Assembly (NCBI RefSeq): GCF_033439725.1 | Contig: NW_026944384.1 | Coordinates: forward strand, 2,790,001 to 2,854,000 | From: Neurospora tetraspora | Lineage: Eukaryota > Ascomycota > Sordariomycetes > Sordariales > Sordariaceae | DNA length: 64,000 nucleotides | Direction of reading: 5' to 3' | Shown here: piece by piece, positions 23,579 through 35,858 of the stretch | Position numbering within the stretch: the first letter of the stretch is position 1 | Layout of the letters: each line of letters opens with the position of its first letter | Position numbers and translations under genes: made by a program | Notes under the pieces: generated by a model | Told to the model about the DNA's origin: nothing | Databases searched by the model: none | What the model saw: the letters and a program-made list of their open reading frames with translations, nothing else

Positions 23579-25687
23579 TCAGAAGACCTCCTGTGAGCCA
23601 AGAGGTCTATAACCATGCTTCATGGCGGAAGAACCCATCTGGAGCTCATCAGTTTCCATATGACGGAGGTATGGGTTGAGGGTAAGCTGTGAGTCTGTCC
23701 GCGAACGAGTGATGCCGACAGGTTTGACGACCGCTTTGCGCACCGGCGCGGTGTAAAGCGGCCTGGGTCGACTAGGTCTAAGCAAGGGTACCATTCCCTC
23801 ATCATCCTCCGTACTCTCCCCAGATCGGTTGCTGGCGGAGCGGCTGGTGCAAGATGGACGAAGGTACTTGTTTTCGCGATCGACGTCGTAGTCCGGCAAG
23901 AGGAGGGTACTACGAGCAAGCTCGTCCAACTCGTCTTGCTCAGCCGCACGGCCCAAGGGCACATCCGGATATTGCGTGCGGAACTCGATCGTCATGAGCT
24001 CCAAGTCACGCTTAGCAGGAGAAGGGTGTTTTTTTCTCTCGACGTCATCCACAACCGGGACGTATGAGAAGATGCTGGCAAGTCCCGGAGACAAAGCCAA
24101 GGGATTCTTCTTGGGTTGCGCACTCTCCAGGCCTAGGCCCATGGGAGAAATAGCATCGAAATCGATGCTGCGGCTTCGCAGACCGCCACGAGGTTTCTTG
24201 GTAGGACTCTCGCTGGGCGACGAAGTACGCTTGTAGCCTCTTCGAGGTGTTGATGAGGCGATGGGAGCAGACGGGAGTATTGAATCCAGGCTGCTCTCCA
24301 TCACTCTTTCCGATTCGAATGGATTTTCGGATGAAAGAGGCGGCAGCACAGAGTCGTCCATGGAACCTCCCCGGAGACGGGTTTCGAACTCGGTGAGAGG
24401 TCGTCGGAGTGAGCTTGGAGACGAAAAAGGATCATACAGCGACCTACGAGCGCGTAAGGACTTGCCCTCCATGAAAACGGGCTTGCGACGGACTTTTCCG
24501 CCAAAGATCTTCTGAACCTTGTCTTTGTTCAAGTTCACACCCTCATTAAGGCGTAGTTCGATCGACTTAAGACCTGACCTCTTCCCTGCAACGCCACCTG
24601 GAGCCAGAAGTTCTGCTTCGTCCTCCTCTTCCACGATGCTTTGTACCTTGGCGTCCTTGGATTGATTCTTGGGGAAAAGCCGCCGTTCGGAAAGCGCATG
24701 AGAAACCTTCCTGAAAAGGCCGTTATGTTTGACGAGGCGAGACACTTTTGAAGACGTGCTGCTGGAGGGAATGGCGGTTGTAGGTTGTGCAGGTTGTGGC
24801 TCTGACTTGAGTGCCTGGGTAGCAGCTAACATCTTTTCGATCTTCTCGGCAATCTCAGAAGCGTCAAGACCTATTGGCCTGTTGGAGGTCGTTGGGGCGG
24901 CATTGGGCTGTTCGTGAAGATTTGTCAACGGCATTGTTGCCGATGCGGGCAGCTTGGTCATCCTACTGTTAGGCGGGTGCATCGCCAGGGGATTCAGAGC
25001 GCCGGTGCTCGACTTTGGGAGTCCCTTGACGTAGTCACAGCGGGGAGGAGCTGGAGGAGATGGTCGCTGGCGAGTGGATCGGCGTCTCGACGACCTTCTG
25101 GGTAGGCTGGGTGAGGGTCGCACGACAGGAGCTGGTCGCTGGCGAATCTTTCGATTGGCGGCGGGCGCCTCCTCCACTCCAGCATCATCAACAGCATCTT
25201 CAACTATGCCGGTGTTATGGATAGGATGCGGATACACGCGAGTGATGGTGCATGCCGTCTCATCGGAGGCAACATGAGGGGCCTGATCAGTCGGCGACTC
25301 CATGGCGGAGGTCATGGTTGTATCTTCAAGAAGCGCGCTGGCCATCTCGTCGATGCTATTGCGGCTGCAATTGTTGGAAGTGCCTTGACTGGTCCCTTGA
25401 GACTGTATATCCAGGAGACGGATGGTGGGATCTTCTTGGTGGGAGGGGTCAATGGATACTGCAAGCGTGGTTAGAACAAGACCTTTGAGCATCGTGACAG
25501 CGAATGCGCAAGATAGAAAGGCTGTTTGTCGGGTTTGTCTTGCTGTTTGCAGTCTTGAAGAGAAGAAAGAAATGGACGTACCGGTGCTCATGGTTCTGGC
25601 CCGCGAAGGCATTGTGGTGTCAGGACGGCGGTGCATGAAAGAAAGAAGAGATTTTTTCTTGGAGTATGTTACCGTGGTAGAACTCAT
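23579..25687 (-). CDS. Large disordered Ser/Pro/Arg-rich protein, function unknown
   Basis: Two exons, 25687-25582 and 25458-23579 on the minus strand, encode about 661 residues. The intron has a GTACGT donor and a TTGCAG acceptor and splits a Val codon. The frame is open through it, so the unspliced frame is 702 residues. I do not recognise the protein. It is mostly Ser/Pro/Arg-rich and predicted disordered by eye. Two segments look more ordered: an island near residues 245-265 (ASEIAEKIEKMLAATQALK) and one near residues 340-365 (KSIELRLNEGVNLNKDKVQK, then IFGGKVRRKPVF). Short motifs such as RRKPVFMEGKSLRARRSLYD and several SPTKKPR-like sites suggest a phosphorylated, possibly nuclear regulator, but this is inference. 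No membrane segment or signal peptide is visible. Confidence 0.7.
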   Translation of the reverse strand: MSSTTVTYSKKKSLLSFMHRRPDTTMPSRARTMSTGTSISFFSSRLQTARQTRQTAFLSCAFAVTMLKGLVLTTLAVSIDPSHQEDPTIRLLDIQSQGTSQGTSNNCSRNSIDEMASALLEDTTMTSAMESPTDQAPHVASDETACTITRVYPHPIHNTGIVEDAVDDAGVEEAPAANRKIRQRPAPVVRPSPSLPRRSSRRRSTRQRPSPPAPPRCDYVKGLPKSSTGALNPLAMHPPNSRMTKLPASATMPLTNLHEQPNAAPTTSNRPIGLDASEIAEKIEKMLAATQALKSEPQPAQPTTAIPSSSTSSKVSRLVKHNGLFRKVSHALSERRLFPKNQSKDAKVQSIVEEEDEAELLAPGGVAGKRSGLKSIELRLNEGVNLNKDKVQKIFGGKVRRKPVFMEGKSLRARRSLYDPFSSPSSLRRPLTEFETRLRGGSMDDSVLPPLSSENPFESERVMESSLDSILPSAPIASSTPRRGYKRTSSPSESPTKKPRGGLRSRSIDFDAISPMGLGLESAQPKKNPLALSPGLASIFSYVPVVDDVERKKHPSPAKRDLELMTIEFRTQYPDVPLGRAAEQDELDELARSTLLLPDYDVDRENKYLRPSCTSRSASNRSGESTEDDEGMVPLLRPSRPRPLYTAPVRKAVVKPVGITRSRTDSQLTLNPYLRHMETDELQMGSSAMKHGYRPLGSQEVF

Positions 25688-28418
25688 TCTCGTTGTTGGC
25701 TAGGCGACGAGTTGGTGTTTGCTTCAAAGTTTTCAGGCCCGGAAATTGGATGAGCGAAAACTTGGTTCGTGGTGAAGGAGTGGCTGGGCCCAAGATGGGC
25801 ACCGAAATAGATCAGGTTTGGGTCGAAGCAACAGCACACTGCTGGCTGTTGTCCGGACGATATGGATCAATGGGATGGACAATTCAACTGCAACAAGGTC
25901 AGCGTCGTCAATAGAGGATTTGGACACCAATGCTGGCGTTAAGTAGGCGATGGCTGCGGCGGGGATGGGGGGCGACTTACAAAATCAGGTCCGTTGCCGG
26001 GGCATGTTGCTCACACGCTACAATCTCCCGTGACTATGTTGCTCTCCCTGCCTAGTGTAGACCAGGTGACGAGCAATTGCGCGAAGGATAATTGTCGACG
26101 CGCGCCAGGTTGAGGTTGAAGATGCCTCAAGGGGTCAACGGGAAATGAGCAAGTGGCTGGCGCTGGTGAAGGTTCGTGGAGATGTGGTGGAGAAAGTTGG
26201 AAGGAGGGGAGCAGAAATGAACCTGAAAAGCAAGTGCTGCCTGCAAAATGGAATTAGCCACGATGTTTCGAAATTGCAGCCAAGAAAACACTCGGGGGGA
26301 AGTTCGGCGTCGTACATCAGACCAAAAAAGGCAATCGCTGGACTCTAGAGGAAGGTGGTGGGTTCCGGGCAGGTTTCATGGCCGTAGAAGTTCCAGATGA
26401 AAGAGCGTTCGGGCCCGAAATTGTCAACTGAATCTGATAAGGAAATGAAGGGTTTTGATGGCGAAGCCTGGGTTCCGTTGCCACGAGGCAAGTGGTCTGG
26501 TTCAGGTCGGTCGTCACGGCAGCGCACTTGCACTTTCACTTGCGCTCCTTCCTCCTTGATGCCCACTCGTGACGAGAGCAATCTTGGGATCCCATGAGCC
26601 ATTATGCAGGGAGCTTTTTGGTACGAGGCTTCCTGACAGTTCAATTTCTTGGGACGGAACCTTGATGGCCGAGTGTGTGAGCCGGGACTGTACCTTACAA
26701 AACATCCATCTTATCTGATCAAGAGTGAAATAAGTGGAACTCATCGCCAATCCGATGACAGACACTCACTCGAGGATGAACACAAGCTGGCCGAGACAGG
26801 ACGAGAAAGATCGGATGTAGAACATTGAGTTGAGGGAGATTTGATGGGCTCTGGACGATTTGATAGCGACAGCAGGAGAGGTCTTCAAACAGTATACGGG
26901 ATGGTCGCGGACATAGTCCCTACAAAAGTAGGTGACGTCGCCAAGGGCGTTCAAGAAAAGTTGCACTTTGGCCAGTTAAAAAACCAGAGGAAAATGCAAA
27001 CAGTCGTATATCAAATGACAGCTTCGCCTCCGAGTCCAAAGATGTGAAACTACCGAGCAATGGCTCTTGCCATGCGATAAATAGACTTGAACAAACAAGA
27101 AGGCAGGATGAGAGCAATCGCAATTCCTCGGCGTTTCATGAGATCCTCGAGAGAATCTGCCTGCTGCCCATGACATAGGTGGTTTGAAGCATCCCGCCAT
27201 CTTGAAATATAAAGACTCAAGACCTTGTATTCATGACGAATCCGAACCGCCGGCCACCCGAGTTATCGAGCGTCGAAGGAAGCGAAGTCACTCGGAATCA
27301 TCTGCTCGGATATCCAGAAGTCCTCGAAAAAGTGCAACAAAAAATAGTTGGAGCTCACTAATTCACCGGAATCATCAAAGCACCAGAGGGTCGATTCTTG
27401 AGAGGATGACTTGCTCTTGATCAACTGATGTTGTCTTCAAACCATCACGTAGTTCTTGGCAGAGTTGTGTCGTTTGTCGTTGAAAGACATGGAGTGCTTA
27501 TGTCAGCAGAGTAGCCCCTTGCACGTGCTTCGCTTCGTTCCCAAACTTTTCGAGATTTGGACTTGATTTGCTTGTACCTCTACCAAATGAGGAGATACAG
27601 AAAAACTGACATTGAATTCAAAATCTCCGCACTTGAAACTATCAGCATGACAGTCTTTTTGATAACTTACTTGAGTTCGTTGGTTTTCTTCCTTCGTTTC
27701 GAAGGTCCAAATGACAAAAAGTTGTTGTGTGCACAGGTGAATGAGTTCGGGAACGGCTGTTCCCGAATGTCAGCAAGGTCAGCAGGATCCGAAAAATCGA
27801 ATGGGCAACTTTTTGTGCACGGATGTTTGAGAGGAGTGGACGTGCGAGAGGTGGTGGGGTAGACGCACGGTCCACTCGCCGCTCTTTTTGAAATCCTTCG
27901 GAACTGATTGGCGAATGGCCGCTGGATAAAGAAAGAGGGAAGCACTCCTCCGAATGCCGAGGCGGGAAAAGGCAAGTCCAAAGTGAGGAACAAAGTGCAT
28001 AATTCTGAAGAGGCTATCCGGATATCCCAAAGCACTCTACCACACCAACACTTCACATCCGGGACCTCGAGGGGAACACATCTCCACCTTGAACCTCGGG
28101 ACGGCATCCAAGAAGCGAAGATTACAGCAGTCCAGACACTGAGCAAGTTCCGCCAGTCGCACTATCGTTCCCCGTCCTGCCCGCCCGCTATCACACGCTA
28201 TACTCGGGATCCGCACGCCGCCACTGCACTACTTGTCCCCTTGTACGCCAACCCCGAGACATCTTGTCTGAGCGCCGAGTACCAATACACTCTTTTCATT
28301 AGCCAGGTCTACAGTCGATTTATCATAGCATCATATTTATAACCGTCACCACCACCACCACTTTTTGTCCTCTCATCAGCAAGAACAACAGTCGAGCTCA
28401 GCTTCTTCAGACGACACC
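25688..28418. promoter_or_regulatory. Long gene-poor region before ALA dehydratase
   Basis: About 2.7 kb without a supportable coding region. The open frames are short, overlap on both strands and lack motifs. Several donor-like sites on the minus strand (for example GTAAGT-like near 25978 and 27668) would fit spliced 5' leader exons of the 25687 gene or a noncoding RNA. TTTATAA at 28336-28342 is a TATA-like box about 80 bases before the ATG at 28419. Confidence 0.35.
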
Positions 28419-29640
<1,222 letters not shown>

Positions 29641-30368
29641 TGTTGTCAACATAAGGGCAAGAGTCAATGCAATGGCTGGCGCAAGGTGTTTCGGCGTTTC
29701 TTATGTTTTATTATACCAGGCTATAGAGTTACATTCGGGTCTCAGGGTTAAAAAGTTCAGGACGGGATGGGTCATGATGCACGAGTACCTAAAAAGAGTA
29801 CATACCAATAAACGCACCTCTTTCATACGACTTCCGCATCGTCTTTCTAAGCTTTGAACTGGACGAACAATCCCTCCACATTTTCATGAAAACCAAAACG
29901 CCTTGATTGTCTTTCGCAAAGTCGGAAATACATGTGTTCCTTGCATAATGAGCAGTGCAAGGGTCCCCTTAGGAAACCCATCTTTCGATGTCAACAAAAC
30001 GTCATCCCACACCTTTTTCCACGACGGGCCATTAGTTCTCCGAGTAGCGCAGACCTACATCATCCTGCGTACCTCCTTCAACCCCAAAACTTCCCATACG
30101 AGGCTTAAGCTAAAATCTGCCAGGGGCAGTATGTATAACCGGGACTGTCAGTTGGCTAGGGTGTTAGGAATCATATCAAATCACAGCCCGACTCCTTCTG
30201 ATTATCCAAAAGACAAGACAAGTTGAACCAACAAAGCAGAGGGAAGTTTATTCAATCGGAAGCTTAAAGTCAAGAAAAGGGAACATCGTCCTGGAATGAT
30301 GTACAGTTACAGCATTTCCGTCAAGTTGGGTCACGTCTTCTATCGGCCGTCTAGGACAAGATCATTCC

Positions 30369-30394
30369 AAAAAAAAAAAAAAAAAAAAAAAAAC
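30369..30394. repeat. Poly-A tract, 26 bases
   Basis: An uninterrupted run of A in noncoding sequence, followed by CACAGAAAGACACAAG. It could be a retroposed tail or simple slippage; no retroposed gene is recognisable next to it. Confidence 0.9.
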
Positions 30395-30709
30395 ACAGAA
30401 AGACACAAGATACCTGCAGTCAAACAACCAAACCGATCGACTACCGAAGGAAGCTAGATCGTCCTAACTGGGACCCAGGACAAACCAAACATGAGGCCTT
30501 TGTGTAGGTTCCTTGCTTGCGTATTCCATGCGTGGATCTAGCATAGATCTCATTGTGCACAGATCTCAGTTGCAAGGAGGCTATTAGTATAGGAGGAAGA
30601 AGTGGAAGACTGTGACTGTCACAGCTTTTTTTTTGTAGCAACGTAGCTACCCGCAGAATCACGGGACATCCATAATGGGGGATTGGGCTGATTTGGGAAA
30701 ATCTTCCTT

Positions 30710-30820
30710 TTATGGCCAGGCATATGCACGACTACCAGCGAACAGGAGCTATATGCAGCCACAATTTACAAAAAAGATTCTGCCCCAATTATCAGGTTCA
30801 AATTTCACCAGATTCTTCGG
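30710..30820 (+). repeat. Diverged duplicate, copy A
   Basis: The segment beginning TATGGCCAGGCATATGCACG resembles 31828-31935, which begins TATGGTCAGGCATGTGTACG. Shared stretches include ACGACT-CCAGC, GGAGCT-TATGCAGC and CCA-GAGATTCT-like words. Most of the early differences are C/T or G/A. No function is seen. Confidence 0.55.
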
Positions 30821-31296
30821 TACCTACTACAGAGCTGGTTGAATCATGGACCGTGCGGCCGGGACATAACCAACACTCCTCGTGGTTTCGATGGGGATTT
30901 CCCTACTTTACTCTTTTTTTTTACACAACAACCACACTACCCCAACATTCATCTCCTTCGTTCTTGGACTGATGTCCTAATCCGCTCCTCCGTTAGCCTC
31001 TACCGGCGCAACACCGACACAGTTCTCGAGACCCTGTTGTGGCGATACCAATGGGGACCTGTCACTGACAGATATCCGGTGATCAAGTTAAGTCCTTTTC
31101 CTGGCTGCTACTGGCTTACTCCACTTCGTTTATCCTATTTTACCAGCATGGGAACTTTGACTAGCTTACTGACGATACTTGGCTGCTTCACAGTTTGTTG
31201 TTTGGTTGAAGTTGGAAGAGAATCGAAAGAGTGTCGAGATTTGGGGGTCATGGGGGTCGTTTGTTGAGCACGTGTTCACAACCCGAGGCACTGACA

Positions 31297-31299
<3 letters not shown>

Positions 31300-31336
<37 letters not shown>
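31300..31336. repeat. Poly-T tract, 37 bases
   Basis: An uninterrupted run of 37 T in noncoding sequence, followed by CCCCAGAAGTGC. Confidence 0.95.
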
Positions 31337-31827
31337 CCCCAGAAGTGCAGTGCAATGCCCATGCCGCATACATGCCCGCATCGTTGAATGGGGGCATCAT
31401 GATATACTGGACATCTCCCGGTTCCTGCTTATTCCCCGTTTCGGCAAGAGGCTCGTTCTGCTTAACGCCACCTAATCCTGCTGCCTTGTGGTGACAGATC
31501 TCTCCAAGAATGCCGAAGAATCATCGTTGACTTGGTCATTGCATGTGAAAATAGCGGCGCAGCGGCAGTACGACTATAATTTCGAAGAACTCCGAACCTC
31601 ACATATGAACCTGCAGGGCTATAAGGCCACTCTGATGCACATTAAGCACTTCAAGCACGACCGGCAGATTCCTGGGGTCTTTCCGCCCTACAGACCCGAT
31701 ATACGAATCACTCGAAATCCTACGGTACTTCCCACAGAAGCAGGTGCCCCGGAGTTCTCAGCAGCATTGGGGAGGTACCAAAGAATATCAGGAAATTCTA
31801 AATTGCGGTTCCAAGAAAAACATTTCT

Positions 31828-31935
31828 ATGGTCAGGCATGTGTACGACTGCCAGCATGTTCGGAGCTGTATGCAGCGACAAAAGGGCATTCTCCTCAATA
31901 TTCTCTTTTCAATTCCACGAGATTCTGCATCATGT
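31828..31935 (+). repeat. Diverged duplicate, copy B
   Basis: Second copy of the segment at 30710-30820, in the same orientation about 1.1 kb downstream. It is recognisable over about 105 bases and then loses similarity. Confidence 0.55.
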
Positions 31936-32788
31936 TGGGTATGAACGGTCATGTGTTCCGGGCATTACGACGTGTACGCATATCGACCACCTGGAAGGAC
32001 ATCTTCAAGAGGAAGAGGATGGGACCACAAAACATATATCCAGTGCGTTACTCCTACATAACACGCCCCTTGCTACAATATAGTAATCGTAGTTCAGGCT
32101 GGTTCGACTGGTAACCTCAACGTCGCCTTCTCCCAACGATATCTGGAGCATAAACACTCGTTCCCGGGTAAAAGGAGCTCAAGCATTAGGACCTGAAAAT
32201 GTTGGCGGGCATCCAACATTCTGCCGGAGTAAGGAATGTTGGGGTGCATGCAAATATGCCAGAGGCGGCGAGGCAGGTGATGTGAAGCGTCATGAGTACC
32301 TCCAGTTCGCACGCCATCCAGGTAGTTCCGCCACTGCGAGAATTTCTGCGTGTTGGTCCTACCGCAAAATGTGCTACTCAAAAGAGTATAAAGCCCCCTC
32401 GTCCACTGGGTTCCGTTCTTCCTCTTCTCTTCTTTATCATCGCACTTCCCAATACACACTCGTTCAACATCACTCAGACATCTATCTACTCAAGTCACCA
32501 CCCACATCGCACTCGACCCATCGACAGGCTTGGTGATTTGGGTGCTCCCCTCTCGGAGCTCCCAGTTTCACCAAGTTCCCTTCATGTCTCGCCTTGATCA
32601 TTGCCGATTATTGTGAGTCGATGACCCATTTGTGAGCCTTTCATTGCAAGTCTTGTCTTCCCATCATCTCTTCTCTTACTGACATTTCAGGGATGGGGAT
32701 GGGTCGACAACAAGGGTCAGACGGGGCACAAAGGGCTTGAAGCTTTCTTAACTGGGTCATAAGTGGTTTGGCTCCTTGAACGTCTCCA

Positions 32789-32809
32789 ATGATGAGCAGT
32801 CATGCATAA
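32789..32809 (+). promoter_or_regulatory. Short upstream ORF overlapping the acyltransferase start
   Basis: ATGATG at 32789 starts a six-codon frame (MMSSHA) that ends with TAA at 32807-32809, overlapping the main ATG at 32802 in another frame. If the leader is unspliced here, ribosomes would meet this first, so it may lower translation of the main frame. Confidence 0.45.
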
Positions 32810-34958
32810 TCCATCTGCCGAGGAGACATTAAACGTGGGTCTGGATATCGACACAGACAAAGCTCTCTTTCCCGATATCGAGTCTAACCCCGGCCATGGG
32901 GAACAAGAACTCGAGAGGGCGCCTCGACGTCAACGGCGCCGCCACTCCATCATATTTGGCTGGTTACCCAGACTTAACATCGACTTCTTTTCCCGGAATC
33001 CGAGGCATCGTGTCTCTTATTTATCCCCTTCAATACGTCCTCTTTTGCTCCGCTCAGCATTCTTCCTTCTCCCGAGCTTTCTTCAGTCTCGTATACGGGG
33101 ACGGACCCCCTTTCGTTTCACATCACCAGGAAACCAGAAGAAAGGGGCCCAGAGAGGACAAGAAGGCGAGAAACCTCGGGCTCTAAGCCCAACGGCGTAT
33201 CTGGACGGCATGCGTGGCATCGCCGCATTCTCCGTCTTCCTCTGCCACTACTTCTACACATGCTTTGTCATCGCCGAAGGCTGGGGCTCAGGTGGAAGCA
33301 ACTACCGTTTCCTCAAGCTTCCCATCATCCGGCTCTTTTACTCAGGCCCTCCGATGGTTTGTATCTTCTTCGTCATCTCCGGCTACGCATTATGTTTGAA
33401 ACCGCTCAAACTTATCCACTCGGCTTCTTTGCCATCATCAAATTCATCATCTTCTTCCACTTCAGTTCGTACCAACGAGCACAATCACAATTACTCCAAA
33501 CTCCTCGAAACCCTCTCCTCACTCGTCTTCCGCCGCGGCCTCCGGCTCTTCCTGCCGCCGGCCATCTCGACCTTCCTCATCGTTCTCCTTCTCCGACTCG
33601 GAGCCTACGAATGGAACCGTGACTTCGCGTCCGACGAGAATTTCCTGAGAAACGTCCAGGAGATTCACTACGAGCGATTCGATTCTGCCACCGAGCAGTT
33701 TGTCGACTGGGGATATGCCGTGCTCAACTTTGTGCACCTGTGGGATTGGGATGAGTTTGCGGGGTCGACGGGGATTGACGTCCATTTGTGGACGATTCCC
33801 GTAGAGTTTCGGGCTTCGATGGTGTTATTTTTGACGATTCTGGGGACGGCGAGGTTGACGAGGCGGGTCAGGAGGGGAGTGGTGCTGGGGTGGTGTGGGT
33901 TTGCGTTTTTGTGGGAGAGATGGGAGATGTGTTTGTTTTGGATGGGGTTGCTTTTGGCGGATGGTGACGTGGTTAGGGAGATGGAGACGAGAGGGGAGAA
34001 AGAGGGAAGGGTTCCGGGAGGTTTCCCCGCGGAGAGGAGCGGAGGAGGAGGCGTGTTGCCGGTTGTTAAGCCGGTGTTGGCGAGGACGGGAGACGTGATG
34101 CTGCAACAGCAGCGGCATCGGCAGCGACGTCATCCCCAGCCACACCAGCAAGAGACAACGGCAGAAGGCCGGGATATGTCCTCGGATATGAGCATCGTTG
34201 GGTCCGAGGACAAGGCTTCTCATTGTCTCTCCCATTCCCACTCTTCAAAGCACCTCCCGACATTCACCCGCCACCGCTCCGGCTCCGAACCCCTGCTTTC
34301 CACCGCTCTCTCCATCTCACACCCATTATACGAGTCTACTCGGTCACCATCACCACAACCGCCCTCAGAAACAACAGCTTCACTACCTTCCCCGGCGCTC
34401 CTCCTCCTAATCTCCCTCTACCTCCTCTCCCAACCCGACATAAACTCCCACCTCACCCCAGGCTGGATAACCCTCACCTCCCTAATCCCCCACTGGTGGA
34501 CAGAACACTACCGTTTCTATCAATCCATGGGGGCAGTCCTGTTCGTCTCCTCCGTTTCCCGGTATCCCTCGTCCGCCAACTCTTCCTCCTACGGCTCCGG
34601 CCCCGGATCCGCCACCATCAGTCCAGTCTCCGCCGCCATATTCTCCTCAATTCTTAACCCCAAAACCCTCTTCGAATCCTCCATCGCGCAATACCTAGGC
34701 AAAATATCCTACGCCATTTACCTCGTCCACGGCCCCGTGCTTCACACCCTGGGTTATACAGTGATGAAATTCACCTGGACGCAAGTGACAGGCACAGAGA
34801 CGGACGGGCAGTATGTCACAGGGTTCGTGTTGGCCAGCTTGGTGGTTGTCCCCCTTGTGGTGTGGGTGGCGGATGTTTTTTGGAGAGGGGTGGATGAGCC
34901 GGTGGTGAGGTTAGCGAGGAGGGTCGAGGAGAGGGTTGTTGTTGTTGGGGGGTTGTGA
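32802..34958 (+). CDS. Membrane acyltransferase, acyltransferase-3 family
   Basis: A single-exon, polytopic protein of 718 residues. The family start YLDGMRGIAAFSVFLCHYF carries the catalytic-type His149. FVISGYALCLKPL, RRGLRLFLPPAISTFLIVLL and LWTIPVEFRASM follow, all typical of the acyltransferase-3 fold that O-acylates sugars or lipids in membranes. The C-terminal half has more membrane segments (LLLLISLYLLSQP; ISYAIYLVHGPVLHTLGY; VLASLVVVPLVVWVADVFW). The first 125 residues are a basic hydrophilic extension. A loop of about 130 residues, rich in Ser, His and Gln, separates the two halves. The substrate cannot be told. The gene sits alone in a repeat-bearing region. Confidence 0.85.
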   Translation: MHNPSAEETLNVGLDIDTDKALFPDIESNPGHGEQELERAPRRQRRRHSIIFGWLPRLNIDFFSRNPRHRVSYLSPSIRPLLLRSAFFLLPSFLQSRIRGRTPFRFTSPGNQKKGAQRGQEGEKPRALSPTAYLDGMRGIAAFSVFLCHYFYTCFVIAEGWGSGGSNYRFLKLPIIRLFYSGPPMVCIFFVISGYALCLKPLKLIHSASLPSSNSSSSSTSVRTNEHNHNYSKLLETLSSLVFRRGLRLFLPPAISTFLIVLLLRLGAYEWNRDFASDENFLRNVQEIHYERFDSATEQFVDWGYAVLNFVHLWDWDEFAGSTGIDVHLWTIPVEFRASMVLFLTILGTARLTRRVRRGVVLGWCGFAFLWERWEMCLFWMGLLLADGDVVREMETRGEKEGRVPGGFPAERSGGGGVLPVVKPVLARTGDVMLQQQRHRQRRHPQPHQQETTAEGRDMSSDMSIVGSEDKASHCLSHSHSSKHLPTFTRHRSGSEPLLSTALSISHPLYESTRSPSPQPPSETTASLPSPALLLLISLYLLSQPDINSHLTPGWITLTSLIPHWWTEHYRFYQSMGAVLFVSSVSRYPSSANSSSYGSGPGSATISPVSAAIFSSILNPKTLFESSIAQYLGKISYAIYLVHGPVLHTLGYTVMKFTWTQVTGTETDGQYVTGFVLASLVVVPLVVWVADVFWRGVDEPVVRLARRVEERVVVVGGL

Positions 34959-35486
34959 TGACGGTGTGCAGTGGTTTGTGGCTTTTTGGGGACCACCAAC
35001 ATGGCTGCTCGAGCAAAAAGCTTGGGATAACCTGTTGATATGGGATGATCCATCCAGCTGTGTCCCACCTGCCCTCACCTTCCTCTCCATCTCCTTTCCT
35101 ACCTGCCCTCTTGCCTCTTTCCTTTCTCTCTTGTCTTCAATCACAATTCCTTCCCATGTTCACTCATGGATTACCTCATATTTTCCTACTCAATAGAACG
35201 ACAGCCGCAAGAAGAGCATCGAGTGAGTATTCTTCTGTCCCACTGCATCAGGATGGAGCGAGGGCTAACTATGGAAAAGATGCCTTCAACCATGGACAGG
35301 GTATGCCTTCATACCGTCACCACGACCACATGAACTTTTCATCTAATTCACCTGCCTTCAGGCCATCTTGCTGAAGGCAGGCTGTCAAATTCCGACCATT
35401 TACCACAATTGGCTGGGCTACCTTGTTTAGCACGGCGATGTTGTTTTTGGTCGTTGACCAGAAGCCCATCTTGACTTCACCCCCAG
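34959..35486. other. Intergenic, no gene supported
   Basis: CT-rich sequence with a donor-like GTGAGT near 35226 preceded by an open frame (MDYLIFSYSIERQPQEEHR from about 35166). It could be a first exon of the following SKP1-like unit, but no consistent gene model could be built. Confidence 0.35.
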
Positions 35487-35858
35487 GATGACGGCCTCCT
35501 TTACCAGTACGAAGTCAATCTCGTAGCCGCCCTTGCCGGTGGCACCATCTTCATTGAGTATTTCGATCAAGGCTTTTTGAGCGTTAAGATCGGGCCTGGC
35601 GAGGCCATTTCCCTACCAAACGTCAACGAACCCATCCTTCGCAAGATTGACGAGTGGTGCGAGCATCAATCTTCGTGGCATAGCGGATCGGCATGCGACC
35701 TCTCCTCGATTTACTCGATCTTCGATATCATGAAAGCCATCGAGCACGAGCGAAAGGGCCGATACCGTCTCTACCGATGTTGGGATCCACATCTTCGCCC
35801 ATCCCCGCAACCTCTACCCCTTGGCCATTGCGCCTTGAGTTTTTCGAAATTCAAATGA
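35487..35858 (+). pseudogene. SKP1-like fragment, probably broken
   Basis: The frame encodes DDGLLYQYEVNLVAAL, then GPGEAISLPNVNEPILRKI and DEWCEHQ. This matches in order and spacing the N-terminal half of SKP1 (DG-x-x-F-EVDR-x-VA, then IPLPNVNEAVLRKVIEWC-x-H), the adaptor of SCF ubiquitin ligases. An acceptor-like CACCCCCAG lies directly before it, so it once was a downstream exon. After DEWCEHQ the similarity stops and the frame ends 71 codons later. The C-terminal helices that bind F-box proteins, with the WDQEFMKVD-like block, are absent. It is read as a truncated, diverged paralogue and not the functional SKP1. A functional short form cannot be excluded. Confidence 0.6.

Larger units (their letters stand above)
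29641..32801. other. Accessory intergenic region with homopolymers and a diverged duplication
   Basis: About 3.2 kb between ALA dehydratase and the acyltransferase. No coding region is supported. It has an A run of 26 (30369-30394), a T run of 37 (31300-31336), and two related segments near 30710-30820 and 31828-31935, described separately. The last 350 bases are CT-rich like a promoter and leader. Confidence 0.45.
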
